Part shown: piece after piece, positions 11,744-22,516 of the stretch
Position numbering within the stretch: position 1 is the stretch's first letter
How the letters are laid out: the number at the start of each line of letters is the position of its first letter
DNA from: Zygaena filipendulae
Lineage: Eukaryota > Arthropoda > Insecta > Lepidoptera > Zygaenidae
Direction: 5' to 3'
Assembly (NCBI GenBank): GCA_907165275.2
Contig: OU015654.1
Coordinates: forward strand, 10,371,501-10,435,500
Length of the DNA: 64,000 bases
The notes under the pieces: model-generated
The model's input: only the letters and a program-made list of their open reading frames with translations
Told to the model about the DNA's origin: nothing
Database searches by the model: none
Position numbers and translations under genes: made by a program

Positions 11744-12274
11744 CTAGCTGTCTCCCGCGGTTTCACCCGCGGTAATTTCAGAGTTCCCGTGGGAATTTCG
11801 AGATAAAAACCTATGTCACTTACGACGACCGTGGTATCATAGAAGTGGAAGAATTCGGTTCAATAGATCCAGAGATTACCCCCTACAACATTACCCCCGT
11901 CGACCTCACAACCTCACAATAGGGATGTTGACTACTTTTGAAAATCAAAATTCTAATTAGTCCGTCAGTTAGAAAATAAAAAAAACAATAGACACTTATT
12001 TTTTGCTTTTTTAAATAAATTAAAATATACAGAGATAAAGCGCATTAAAGTTTAGGATGAGGAGGTCGTAACGTCACTAACCGCAAAACCGCCATCAAAC
12101 TGTCAGAATAGTGACGTCACGCGAAATTTCAACTCAATATATCGCCGTTATTTTTTGATTACTTAAAAAAAGAAAATAAAAAGAAAGGAAAAAAAACGGA
12201 CTAAAAAATAAAAATTAGTCAACATGCCCATTCACAAACTCACAAACTTTACCTCTTTATAATATTAGAATAGA
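11744..12274 (-). mobile_element. Helitron-like element interrupted by a nested MITE
   Basis: CTAG at 11744-11747 and an intact CGCGGTTTCACCCGCG hairpin. The body stops at 11921, where the TGACGTCA-family element sits, and resumes at 12231 with ACAAACTTTACCTC and TATAATATTAGAATAGA, the family's 5' end. Confidence 0.8.
11922..12230. mobile_element. TGACGTCA-family MITE, copy B (nested)
   Basis: Ends GGGATGTTGACTA and TAGTCAACATGCCCA are imperfect inverted repeats; the arms also share TTAGTCCGT. TGACGTCA lies at 12112-12119. Inserted into the Helitron-like element 11744-12274. No coding capacity. Confidence 0.82.
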
Positions 12275-12544
12275 TAGATTATAGATGGAAATTTTGTCAT
12301 AAATGAATATTATATATAAGAGGTTTTGATTAAATGAAAACCATTCATTTATTCATTGAAACAAAGCGTTTTAATTAACTAACTAACTTTTAGTTATTTA
12401 TTTTCCTGGGGCTTAAAAGGCTAAAATTGATAAAAAAAAACCATGAGATCTTGTGAAATTGATCTGAAAATTATGAAGTAAATTGTAACGAAATTATAAA
12501 CTGTCAAACTAAATAAATCCATAATACAACATATTCAAAGAAAA

Positions 12545-13090
12545 ATAATAATAATAAGTTTATTTACTTTAACCATTAAGTTAATACAGTATTGCACTAG
12601 CGCCCAAACTAGTTGAAACTGTGTTTCAGGCGCCAGCGGCATTTCCAATAAATAGTAGATCCAGAGGATTCCGAATAATAATAATTCAGGATCTGGGGGC
12701 ACGGCAGTGCCCCCGCCAAGTCGAGCAACAAAAGCGGCACGGCCGTACTATCCTTTTCTCGAAGCAATTCAGGCCATTTTCGACCCCCTATAACTTCGTT
12801 GTGGATAAAACTAGAAGCCTGAATTTTTAGTAAACAAGCAGGTATTGTATAAAGACGGTATAATTTAAATTTCATTCGATTTGAACCAGTAGTTTAAGAA
12901 TTATAACTAGTCAAAGTTTCTTAATTTTGTAGGTCACTCACTCACTCACTCACTCACTCACTGACCGATCATCAAAATTCTAAGACACTTCTAGCAGACA
13001 TAGAAGTTTGAAATTTAGAATACAATTAGTGTTTATTGTATAAATCAAGGAAAAATTAAAATATTTAGCAATTTCGGTCCAGTTTTCTAG
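12545..13090. mobile_element. Repeat with a GGGGGCAC...GTGCCCCC hairpin, copy 1
   Basis: The palindrome at 12695-12714 (8-bp arms, 4-base loop) is followed by CCGCCAAG, CTTTTCTCGAAGC, TCACTCACTGACCGATCATC and AAAATTCTAAG. The same order of blocks occurs at 22080-22500. A non-autonomous dispersed element of unknown class; left boundary uncertain. Confidence 0.65.
12934..12962. repeat. (TCAC)n microsatellite
   Basis: About seven tandem tetranucleotide units inside the repeat above; the second copy of that repeat has only two or three (TCACTGACTCACTGA). Confidence 0.95.
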
Positions 13091-13212
13091 ATACACTAAC
13101 TGCATAAATAACTTTGTAATCCCATATAAATGTATGGAATTACAAAGTTATATATGCAGTTATATGTACCAACTGCACAAATAACTTTGTAATCCCATAT
13201 AAATATATGAGA

Positions 13213-13645
13213 CTAGCTGTTCCCCGCGGTTTCACCCGCGTTAATTTCGAAGATCCCGCGGGAATTCAGAGATGCAAAGTAGTTAGTACCCTATATCCCT
13301 AGGTTTTCTTTACCCCTGACAACGTGCATGCAAAATTTCATGAGATTTCACCAGCGTTAATTTCGGAGATCCTTCGGGAATTCCGAGATAAAATTACCCT
13401 AATCTGAATGCTCCAACGATTTTCATGAAATTTTGTATACAGGGGATTTCGGGGGCCATAAATCGATCTAGCTAGGATTCATTTCTGGAATTCCCGCGCG
13501 AACTCTGATATCAACGCGGGTGAATTAATTATTGCATACTACACGTTGTCAAGGGTACAGGAAAGGTCATAGGGTAGTACTTTTATCTCAGAATACCCGC
13601 GGGATCTCCGAAATTAACGTGGGTTAAACCGCGGGGAACAGCTAT
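13213..13645. mobile_element. Two Helitron-like copies joined in opposite orientation
   Basis: The left end reads CTAGCTGTTCCCCGCGGTTT (CTAG 13213-13216) and the right end CCGCGGGGAACAGCTA (to 13645), so the terminal hairpins face outward on both sides. The interior joins two partial bodies and includes an extra TTTCACCAGCGTTAATTTCG block. Confidence 0.75.
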
Positions 13646-13893
13646 TTAAGCCGTTGCCCAGATATTAATAAATAATAATAATAAGTGTAGCTATAGTTAC
13701 CTACCTAGATATAAAGTGTAGATACATAGTTACCTAGACATAATTATGTTCAAAGGTACAATGGTCAACGGAATGAAAAAGCAAGAATGGGGCATGTGTT
13801 TATATATATTATAAAGTTGTACCAAAATCTTTCAAGTTATTAAAGTAGACTAAATTGCTCAAAGGAGGAAGACCATTTACAAAAAGAAATGAG

Positions 13894-14474
13894 ATCCCAT
13901 CAAAAACAAACTTGTAAAAAAGTCCAAGTCTCGCAACTCACTTCTTCTACAGTAAAAAGTTGTGAGATCAATGTAATACCAAGTCGGTTAATTTATTCAG
14001 TGCCTACTTAAGGGTCCTTCTGTCTAAAGTTATCATGTTATAAGCTAATCTAATAACATTTTATAGTGACCATATCAAATTTAAAAACCTTTTATGTTTT
14101 AAATAGATTGATTGGCTTGGCGATCACGTGAAAACACAATGTAACATATATATATCACAAGTAATACATATTATTATAATTAAATTAGATTGTTTAGAAC
14201 CATAATTATGTATTACATGTGAGATATATTGTGTTTTCACGTGATCGCCAAGCCAATCAATCTATTTAAAACATAAAAGATTTTTAAATTTGATATGGTC
14301 ACTATAAAATGTTATTAGATTAGCTTATAACATGATAACTTTAGACAGAAGGACCCTTAAGTAGGCACTGAATAAATTAACCGACTTGGTATTACATTGA
14401 TCTCACAACTTTTTACTGTAGAAGAAGTGAGTTGCGAGACTTGGACTTTTTTACAAGTTTGTTTTTGATGGGAT
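13894..14474. mobile_element. Near-perfect foldback element (arms ~270-277 bp, loop 36 bp)
   Basis: Arms 13894-14170 and 14207-14474 are inverted copies with few differences. Ends read ATCCCATCAAAAACAAAC. Related ends occur at 22517 and 53552. No protein is encoded; mobilisation in trans is presumed. Confidence 0.88.
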
Positions 14475-14479
14475 TTTGT

Positions 14480-15080
14480 ATATCTGTTTATTAGTATCTT
14501 TGCACACGTTTCACGCAATAATCCATTTTGAATTAAAGCGGATCGAATTGAAACAAAAGTTTTGTTTCTAACAGAGGATATAAATTCAAAGAAACGCGTA
14601 AATTACTATAGATTCAAAGTCACGTGCGTGTGGGTTCGCGGGCAGTGGCTAGAGTTAATATAAAAAGTTGCCGTTGCAAAATTAAAAAAATATGATTATG
14701 AAATCAATCTTTGTATAGTGGATATTTCTGCTTCATCGTGTAAATAGAGGCTTAACTCGCAATATAATTGGCTGGATCAAACCTGCACTCCAATCTAGTC
14801 TGATATCACTGCCTTCAACTACTGTTATTGTTTGAAATATACTGCATTAATATCATCGGTCTTTACTGAATAAATATGTACATAAAAGCATACATAAGCC
14901 CTGAAATATGTCACTTTAAATTTTTATAAAGTAGAAATTAAATTTGCTATCGTAGGTACATTTAAGTTCAGGTCAAAAGAATTATTTGATAACCTAATAT
15001 CACGTTTAATAATTATTTTCCGATAAACTATTTAATGTCCATTAATGTTTTATTCAACAGATAATGCATTTATTATTTGA
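14480..15080. other. AT-rich DNA upstream of the pickpocket-like gene
   Basis: No feature is secure. ATTCAACAG ending at 15060 could be a splice acceptor for an upstream exon of the channel gene, but the following frame is closed until 15081. Confidence 0.4.
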
Positions 15081-15182
15081 AAATACATTAATAGCATAAA
15101 AGATAGTTATCGTTTGTATAAATTTCACTTTGTTTTGTCTGACGTCAATTACCCATACCCAAAACGTACACATCATTATTGT

Positions 15183-16640
15183 ATGGATATAAATTTCAAG
15201 CAATTACGAATGCTACCGGTAATGGAATATAATCCATCAAGCGTCATTTTCATTCCTGATGTGCTTGAAAGTGATACCCGAAAAATGATATCTGTGAACG
15301 AAAAGCTCAGGAGGCATGCAATTGTGTTTCTGAAACGCATCAAACAAACATGTCGTTATTTGACCGTGCATGGACCCAGTTATTTAGTCCGTAAAGATAT
15401 TCATTTTATCTACAGATTGATATATTTCTTTATTTATATTTACGTATGGATTATGGCTTACGCAACTCTCCGCAGATCGTATAAATATTTTCAAGAGAAC
15501 ACTATACGTTTTACAACGAGAACCGATTATCTGGAATGGAATACAACTTTTGCCTCGGTTACAGTCTGTGAGATAGCTAATTTCGACAAAATATGGACGT
15601 TGAGTGAAATTTACAATGAAGGGCACACGGGTAAAGTGGACCGCTTCATCGCCGACATAGCATACTTCAGTGGCACATGTTTCAGCTGTTTATCTGCCTG
15701 TGATATCGAACCGATATGTTCCACTAAATTTTCTGCGACGGCGAATAGTTTCCGTACATCGTGTAAAGATCTCTTTTTGGACTGCAAATGGAATGGAAAG
15801 CCTATAAGCTGCTGCAGCAATTTCAAATCAATTCAAACAGAATACGGCAAGTGTTTTTCCATAAACAATAAACACGTTAAAGGTAGAAATTCTCTGTATG
15901 TAACAGCTAACAATCGTGAACAATTGGGCACACTCGAGGTTTCTGTCTCGCAAGATAGTGAAATGTTCTTGCACTCGCCTGAAGACGTGCCTTTTTGGAA
16001 TTCGGAGTACGATCATAGAATCACTGTTCTGTACGGTTCGCAAGCGACTGTCATATTTTCTATACTAGACGTAATGAACGAACCGGACGTATACTTCTCA
16101 GCACTGCACGATAGAAAATGTAGATTTCCCGATGAAGTGCCCAAAAGTTACTTAGCATACAATATCTACAGCTACTCTGTTTGCGTCACTGAATGTCGTA
16201 TCGCTGCTCAACTTAGGCTGTGCAACTGTACTCATCATTTGTCACCGATTCAATACAGTGATAGATACTGTGATTTGGCAGGACTACAATGCTTGACGAA
16301 TAATTACGTCACAGTTTTGAGGAAACTGAGAGTTCCAGTGGTCAACGATACGGGCTTAGAGTGTAACTGCTTACCTTCATGTAATGAGCCCGAGTATAAT
16401 ATGGTGGTAAGAAAGTTGATTGAGCCCCAAGCTGAGCTGCAAGCTGGTAAAGCCTTGTTTACATTAAGCAATAAGCCTTACCAACGTGTCTCCAGACAAG
16501 TGGCTCGGACAACTTTGGATATGGTCGTCGCGATGGGAAATTGTTTCGGACTTTATTTCGGTGGATCTTTACTATCCATTGCCGAAATAATATATTATCT
16601 GTGTTTTAAGCGATGGAAATATAATATGAAAAGAAATTAA
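15183..16640 (+). CDS. ppk-like: Pickpocket-type DEG/ENaC sodium channel subunit, intronless
   Basis: Amiloride-sensitive, non-voltage-gated cation channel subunit of the DEG/ENaC superfamily. Insect pickpocket proteins form trimers in the plasma membrane of sensory, tracheal or epithelial cells. From the first in-frame ATG (15183) the product is 485 residues, within the family range. In order: a cytoplasmic N-terminus with the gating His-Gly (TVHGPSY, about residues 61-67), TM1 (about 75-96, rich in Tyr/Phe/Ile), a large Cys-rich extracellular domain with CNCTHH and CNCLPSCNEPEYN, and TM2 (about 445-474) containing the G-x-S selectivity-filter motif as GGS in GLYFGGSLLSIAEI. The short C-terminus is basic. 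The frame is also open upstream to 15081 but without ATG, so an upstream exon cannot be excluded. No frameshift or stop interrupts it. It lies within a large intron of another gene on the same strand, so it should have its own promoter. Family assignment is secure; ligand or sensory role is unknown. Confidence 0.93.
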   Translation: MDINFKQLRMLPVMEYNPSSVIFIPDVLESDTRKMISVNEKLRRHAIVFLKRIKQTCRYLTVHGPSYLVRKDIHFIYRLIYFFIYIYVWIMAYATLRRSYKYFQENTIRFTTRTDYLEWNTTFASVTVCEIANFDKIWTLSEIYNEGHTGKVDRFIADIAYFSGTCFSCLSACDIEPICSTKFSATANSFRTSCKDLFLDCKWNGKPISCCSNFKSIQTEYGKCFSINNKHVKGRNSLYVTANNREQLGTLEVSVSQDSEMFLHSPEDVPFWNSEYDHRITVLYGSQATVIFSILDVMNEPDVYFSALHDRKCRFPDEVPKSYLAYNIYSYSVCVTECRIAAQLRLCNCTHHLSPIQYSDRYCDLAGLQCLTNNYVTVLRKLRVPVVNDTGLECNCLPSCNEPEYNMVVRKLIEPQAELQAGKALFTLSNKPYQRVSRQVARTTLDMVVAMGNCFGLYFGGSLLSIAEIIYYLCFKRWKYNMKRN

Positions 16641-16689
16641 AGAACTTCTCATTGTGTTTTTAGTGCTTTGATAATCTAATGCAACTAAT

Positions 16690-16930
16690 ATTATTGTTTT
16701 CTCAGAAGACAAGGAACCTGTGCAAAAGACCCGCGCGTGAAGTTTTATATAATGAAAATCCGTTGCGCAGTTTTTATAGATCTAAGCATACATAGGGACA
16801 GACAGACAGCGGGAAGCGACTTTGTTTTATACTATGAAGTGATGTAGGTATCTCTGAAAAAATGTACTTACGCAAAATTTTATGATCATAGTTTGAGTTG
16901 TTAAAACGTGACAATTAAACTAACATTCGC
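16690..16930 (-). mobile_element. Decayed Helitron-like remnant downstream of the channel gene
   Basis: It contains TGAAAATCCGTTGCGCAGTT, GACAGACAGCGGGAAGCG and TTTTATACTATGAAGTGATG, the body of the 10133 subfamily. The terminal hairpin is reduced to CCCGCGCGTGA. Confidence 0.5.
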
Positions 16931-16934
16931 ATTT

Positions 16935-17455
16935 ACATTTTGTTAAAGAATTGTTTTAGAATTCCAATGTATTACGTATGTACATAATTAGGAAAATTGT
17001 ATGTATATAATATCTGACAGGTGTCAAGGGCCAAAGTTTGCGGTCACCCACATGAAACTTTGACCCTTAGAGCGCGGCAGACTTACACGATGTGGTTCAA
17101 CTAATTCATATTATACCTAGGTAGGTACTCTCTGAATATGACGTAACCTATCTGATCGTTAATTAGTTTACTTCGCTCGCAACTACGCGATCAGAGTCCC
17201 TCTGATGATGTTGATTTCCAAAATAATGTAACAAAATTACATTTTAGTTTTAGTGAAGAAATGATTGATTTTATCATTTTAGTCTGCTTCTCATTATTGA
17301 GAAAACTATCATTGCAAAAGTACATAAAAGCGCATAATCCACGATTGCCCTACTTTTGTAATGAAATTGACTGTTTTTGGCACTTTTTACTTTATGATAT
17401 CAAATTTATGTTTAGATATTTATTAAAAAAATGTAGGTATTTGCATTATCGAGGC
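16935..17455. other. AT-rich intronic DNA
   Basis: No supported feature. Confidence 0.5.
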
Positions 17456-17462
17456 TAACATT

Positions 17463-17722
17463 AGGTATAAACACGAATGTGAGTTTGTTTGTTACACTTT
17501 TTTATAAGTAACTAGGTACCTACGTTTATCTCAGAATTCCCGCGGAATTAATAAAAAACTCAATTCGAACTCAACAGCTCCTTATTCTTGCAAAAATTGG
17601 AGAATGGCTAAATCCATTTGTTTTTCTCTTTGTTGCTTTCGGAATTTTAAAAACAAGGTTTTAATAAGGAGATTTTGCGGGAATTCCGAAACTCGTGCTG
17701 GTGAAACCACGGGCGCAGCTAG
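17463..17722 (+). mobile_element. Helitron-like element
   Basis: Starts ATAAACACGAATGTGAGTTT; ends GTGCTGGTGAAACCACGGGC then CAGCTAG (CTAG 17719-17722). The hairpin carries a compensated change on one side. Confidence 0.7.
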
Positions 17723-17729
17723 GAATATA

Positions 17730-18300
17730 TAGGTACTAAGCAACTTGCAAACTCCCAGTCAAGAGTACTCACTGTTGTGCCACGTCATTCTGTAATCTCG
17801 GCCGATGAGCAATTCAGCCGATAAATAGGATTATCGTGTTGAAATTTTGAGTGGATATAATATCTGCATACAAATTATTATTGATGATGGTATTCGGAAT
17901 TATTATCTGATGAGCTGTATTTTTCCTCAAAGAATACCATCATATACTTACCAATTTGTGTGCCTGTGTGTGTTGTTTGTAGCTCATCTCCGTATCGACG
18001 GACCAATAATAGTATATTATGTATACCTATATATTATAGAGTTAGGTGTTTTATGTCAGATGTGGTAATAAAATGATTGTTTATCTATTTGTCGGTTTAT
18101 TTGACTTCGTATAAAACAAAAACGATTTTTTTTAAATCTAATTTTGACAAGATATTTTTTCGTAAGTATTATACAAAATCGAAGCGAAATCGAATCCAGT
18201 ACGATAATATTCTGTAGCTTACTTCATAAAAGATATCTTACATCATCTAATTAATAAGTACAGCTCTACATATAATTAATAACTAATCTTGAGGCTGAAA
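17730..18300. other. AT-rich intronic DNA
   Basis: No supported feature. Open frames here lack coding character. Confidence 0.5.
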
Positions 18301-18301
18301 T

Positions 18302-18440
18302 GAAAATATTCAAATTCAAATATACTTTATTACCCCAAAAGAGATAGTATAAGTAAGACACGTAAAAGAAAAGACACATCAAAAGGCGGCCTTATTGCCA
18401 GAGGCAATCATTTCAAGGCATTCAAGGCAGGTGCATGATA
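18302..18440. mobile_element. LINE 3'-end fragment (Jockey/CR1-like tail, uncertain)
   Basis: TTCAAATTCAAATATACTTT, then AAGGCGGCCTTATTGCC and CAATCATTTCAAGGCA, a tail I recognise from dispersed lepidopteran non-LTR elements. 5'-truncated. Confidence 0.5.
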
Positions 18441-18503
18441 GACAGCTGTAGATAGAAATTAGAAGTGGTGGGTGCACAACGTAATTCATATAATTATACC
18501 AAA

Positions 18504-18695
18504 CTAGCTGTGCCCCGCGGTTTAACCAGCGTGAGTTTTGGAATTCCCGCAGGAACTCCCAAGTTCTTTTATTCTTCTTCTCCTTACAATAACAAAAACA
18601 ACAAAAAAAGAACTAGTGAAATTGGTCCAGCTGTTCACGCGTGATGCCGTGACCAAGGGAAAGAGGGATTCATTTTTATATATATTTTATATAGG
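18504..18695 (-). mobile_element. Helitron-like element, GTGACCAAGGGAAA subfamily
   Basis: CTAG 18504-18507, GTGCCCCGCGGTTTAACC, GGAATTCCCGCAGGAACTCC, ATTGGTCCAGCTGTTCACGC and GATGCCGTGACCAAGGGAAA. Confidence 0.8.
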
Positions 18696-18844
18696 ATAAT
18701 ATAACAGTAATACATAGATTTCCTAAATGTAATACTACTTTAATATGTTTGCAAGATATAATAATCACCGATACCAAAGAACGGATTTTAAAATTCAAGT
18801 TTACTAATAGAAAGTTATGGTATGCTTAAGTAACAATAGTACAT

Positions 18845-18960
18845 TGTTATCCTAGGGGTGAAAGTAACTTATTTAGTCCCGAGACGGGGTTTGGCGCCCG
18901 AGCGTAGCGAGGGCGCCAATAGATCGAGGAACTAAATAAGTCTTTCTCCCGAGGATAACA
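18845..18960. repeat. Nested GC-rich hairpin (116 bp)
   Basis: Outer arms TGTTATCC...GGATAACA and ACTTATTTAGTCC/GGAACTAAATAAGT enclose an inner stem GGCGCCC (18893-18899) and GGGCGCC (18911-18917). Probably the conserved hairpin of a larger dispersed element extending to about 19450. Confidence 0.8.
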
Positions 18961-18964
18961 CTGT

Positions 18965-19600
18965 GCTTTTCATTACGAATGCAAGGAAAGTCAAAATAAA
19001 AATAGGAATTAGCTAAAGAAAAAATGAGTGAAGATCGGATAGTCGCTTGACACTTTCCCACCTATTTCTTTTTCTTTGGCCGGCTAGCTATTCAGCCAGT
19101 ATTTTTTATTTACATTGTGGCGACCTAAAAAAAATATTATCTTTAATTATTAAGTATTAATTAAAGAAAATAAAAAAATATAAATAGGAATTAGCTTAAG
19201 AAAAAGTGAGTGAATTTTATTTTAATTAATACCTACTTAAACTTTACGTTATTTCAATTTTACATCGCGCTGGCTGTATAGAAAGTTGAAACATGGTTCA
19301 ATAGAAATGTGAAAATAGACCTAGTTTTTTTTTTAATAATTTGACAGTTGTCAGTTGAAAGCGATTCTCCCTAGGGCTGAAAAGGGTTACTTTCAACCCG
19401 CTTCTCAGGCAACTTCAGACCTACTTTCCGAGTATGAGTAATGAAAAATAGTTTTTGTCTCGATACAAGGAATTACTGAGTGAGTTTTGAAATTGTAGAA
19501 CTGCGGGAACGGCTTTTTGGCAGTCGCGAGTAATTTAAGTATTGGAATTGACATTAGTACCTACATACCTACCCCTTTTTTAAGAAAAATCGTATTTGTT
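18965..19600. other. Probable body of the hairpin-bearing repeat
   Basis: It holds two copies of an AAATAGGAATTAGCT-AAGAAAAA-GTGAGTGAA block (about 19001 and 19181), and ends in CTCCCTAGGGCTGAAAAGGGTTACTTTCAAC, which partly mirrors CCTAGGGGTGAAAGTAAC at 18851. Confidence 0.45.
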
Positions 19601-19792
19601 TTTTCAACAAAAAAATAGTACTTTTGGAGATATTCGTCAAAAATATAATATCTGCCTACAAATTTATTTTTAATCAAATACTTAGTATTTATAGTCGTAT
19701 TCGTTTAGTAGGTATGAAGGCATTATTTTACGATAGATTAAAATATCGTACGTTACTATATAAAAATAGAACGGGTGCCAACGCCACTATTG

Positions 19793-19937
19793 TCTCTAAT
19801 ATTATAATTGTGGAATTGTGTGAAAATGCGTTTATTTATTTGTTACGCATTCACGCCTTATCTATCCTCAACCAATTATTTTTGAATACCACTTTGTCAG
19901 GTACAGAAATTCGGGTGAAATCACAGTGAATAGCTAT
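19793..19937 (+). mobile_element. Short Helitron-like remnant
   Basis: TCTAATATTATAATTGTGGA at the start, GTTACGCATTCACGCC, TTTGTCAGGTACAGAAATTC, then GGGTGAAATCACAGTGAATAG. Internally deleted. Confidence 0.5.
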
Positions 19938-20365
19938 TAATTCGAGAAAATTGGAGAAAAATATTTTTGTTTTATAGATAGATATATGCTCAATATTAAA
20001 TTCGTATCAAATAACTTTGTCAATCGTTTATTTATCAATAAATCACATTCCATTGCGAGAACATCAGAAGTTAAAACAAATTCTTAATTACAAAGTTAAA
20101 TATGGATGTCGGAGCAAACTTCAATCGGAAATTTTTGTTTCAAGAGAAAAGCTCTTAGATTGTTTCGTCACAAAATATTCATAACAAAAAAGTGTGGTGA
20201 ATTAGGTAGCTGCGTAGCTACGGCTACGTAGTGAAACTTCGGCGAGTGGATAGTAGGTACCTATGTACCTACTTATAGAGCTGAAGTTACGATAGTTTGT
20301 TGACCACTTACCTAATAAACCATATTAAATAGTAAAATATGCTGTTTTCAATTTTTACAATACTA

Positions 20366-20645
20366 CTAGCTGCACCCCGCGATTTCGTCTTTGTGAGATT
20401 CGGAATTCCCGCAGGAACTCCAAAGAAGCCTAATTTACAGTAGTGAAAGTTTCGTCAAAATCGGTTCAATCGTTTCAGAGTCGGGTTGCGTGAGCTTCGG
20501 AATTCCCGCAGAAACTGCAAACTTCTTTTATTCTTCTTCTCCTCAGAATAACAAACACAACAAAAAAAGATTAGCGAAATTGGTCCAGCCATTCATGCGT
20601 GATGCTGTGACCAAGGGAAATAGGGATTTATTTATATATATACAT
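20366..20645 (-). mobile_element. Helitron-like element with duplicated terminal block
   Basis: CTAG 20366-20369, then two successive GGAATTCCCGCAG-AACT blocks and the ATTGGTCCAGCCATTCATGC / CTGTGACCAAGGGAAA body. Confidence 0.75.
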
Positions 20646-20794
20646 ATATGTAGATTGTAGGTACCTGGCGACGTTCGGTTTTCAGGAAAGACAATATAGT
20701 GTAAGAAAATATCTATTGCAATTTGTATGAAAGCTAACCATGACGACGTTAGCAACATGATATAAGACATAGGTATTATACGGAAGTTTAAAAT

Positions 20795-21114
20795 GGGCTA
20801 TTTGACTATGTTTTTTTAGCCCATCGTGTAGATTAATAAAAAATACTGGACTCGTATTTTTTTTCTTTTTTTACGTAATCATAAAATAACGGCGATACAT
20901 CGAGTTGAAACGCGTGACGTCACTACCTGGTGCAGGTTTTACGGGCCTTATACCGAATAATGACATCACGAGTCTCCCACCCTAAACTTTAATGCGCTTT
21001 ATCTATGTATATTTTAATTAATTTTAAAAAGTCAAAAATACGTTTATACGTATTTTTTTTCTCAACTGACGGACTAATTAGAATTTTGATTTTTATAACT
21101 AGTCAACATTCCTA
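20795..21114. mobile_element. TGACGTCA-family MITE, copy C
   Basis: Ends GGGCTATTTGACTA and AGTCAACATTCCTA. The body contains TGACGTCA at 20915-20922, GCGCTTTATCTATGTATATT and TGACGGACTAATTAGAATTT. Confidence 0.82.
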
Positions 21115-21169
21115 ATACTCGTAGTCCCTATTATGAATGTCTGTCTTCTTGATATCTAACGCCGGGAAT

Positions 21170-21365
21170 AATAAGTAAACTTTATTTAGCAAAAAATAAA
21201 CAAATAATAAATAACAAAGAAAAAACAATTAACATTAACAAAAGTATGTGGTTCAGTGCCTTCCTGAAAGGAACTCCACTCAGCATAATACGCTGCGATA
21301 GTCACAGCGCTGATTTTCAGTGGAGCCCCAGCGTTCCGCCAGCGAAATTGTCGAAAGCTATACCT
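21170..21365. mobile_element. Retroelement tail-like fragment
   Basis: TAAACTTTATTTAGC followed by A-rich sequence, then CCTTCCTGAAAGGAACTCCA and CAGCGCTGATTTTCAGTGGA. It looks like a dispersed non-coding repeat; class not established. Confidence 0.35.
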
Positions 21366-21369
21366 AATG

Positions 21370-21990
21370 AATTTTTATATCTGGATGTGTCTCTTGGTCT
21401 ACGATAAAAACTCAAATTTTAATAAATAATGAAATAAATAAACATGATTAATTGATTTATATTAATATTGTTAAATGTAATTTATGGAACTCTGAAGTAA
21501 AGATTATTATTATTATATTATATTATTTATATCATGTACTGTATGCCTACTTATACATAAATTTAAAACTAGGTATAAACTGCGCTGATATATGCCTATA
21601 TTTCGGCGCAGTATAAGTATAATCATTAGCGAACTTTTCAATGTATACTCACAACTTTTGAAAGTTTACTAGGCGCGTTGTGAGAGTTAATAGGGATATT
21701 CATAGAATAAGGCGCAGCTTATTTAACCGTAGGACTTTAAGTTTAAATATTTCCATAAAGTTCCACCAACGCTCATTAAATGTTAATTGTAATTATTTCG
21801 TAACATAAATTATCTGAGTAATCTTGACAGGATTAAAGTAATTATTGGATATTCAAATTTTAATACGATATTATGTAGGTAATTTAGTAGAGTTGGCTAA
21901 CTTCACAACGCATAGACACATCGAATTATTAAATGATAATTAATTTAAGAAGATATTTTACTGTCCTCTTAGTTCTTTACTCATTTAGGT
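21370..21990. other. AT-rich intronic DNA
   Basis: No supported feature. Confidence 0.5.
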
Positions 21991-21994
21991 ATAC

Positions 21995-22078
21995 CTAGCT
22001 GTTTCCCCCGCGGTTTCACCCGCGTCATTCCATAATTCCATTGAGAATTTTTTTATTTTGGAACGAGAAGTACATATC
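21995..22078 (-). mobile_element. Helitron-like 3' end, truncated
   Basis: CTAG 21995-21998 and a full CGCGGTTTCACCCGCG hairpin. The body is cut off where the GGGGGCAC hairpin repeat begins at 22080. Confidence 0.65.
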
Positions 22079-22516
22079 TGGGGGCACGGTAGTGCCCCCG
22101 CCAAGACGAGCCAGCAAAGCGCAAGGGCACTACCTACCTTTTCTCGAAGCGTTTCGTCGTTTTTTTGAACCCTTGTAACTTGGGTCTGGATTATACCAGA
22201 TAAACAAAATTTTCGGAATATGTTGTCAATAGCAGACTTATTAAATGTATAAAGTTTTAATTGTATAGCTCCCATCCTTTAGATTTTATTGATATCTAAA
22301 AAACCTCGATTTCGTCACTGACTCACTGATGATCATCAAAATTCTTAGGGTAATTCCTAATGTCATAGAAAGCTGAAATTTGGTATATAAGCTAGTATTA
22401 GTAAACAAACAACAAAAAAATTATAAAACTTGTAACTTTTATCTCCCAACCCCTTAAATTAGGGGATGGAAGTTTGTATGAGACTTCTGCAATTTTGACT
22501 TACAAAAAGAAATGAA
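22079..22516. mobile_element. Repeat with a GGGGGCAC...GTGCCCCC hairpin, copy 2
   Basis: Palindrome 22080-22099; then CCGCCAAGACGAG, CTTTTCTCGAAGCG, CACTGATGATCATCAAAATT. Same order as at 12695. It adjoins the foldback element at 22517, which may be inserted into it. Confidence 0.7.

Noticed and set aside
15114..15182. A channel start at 15114
   Set aside because: The codon there is TTG, not ATG; the first in-frame ATG is 15183.
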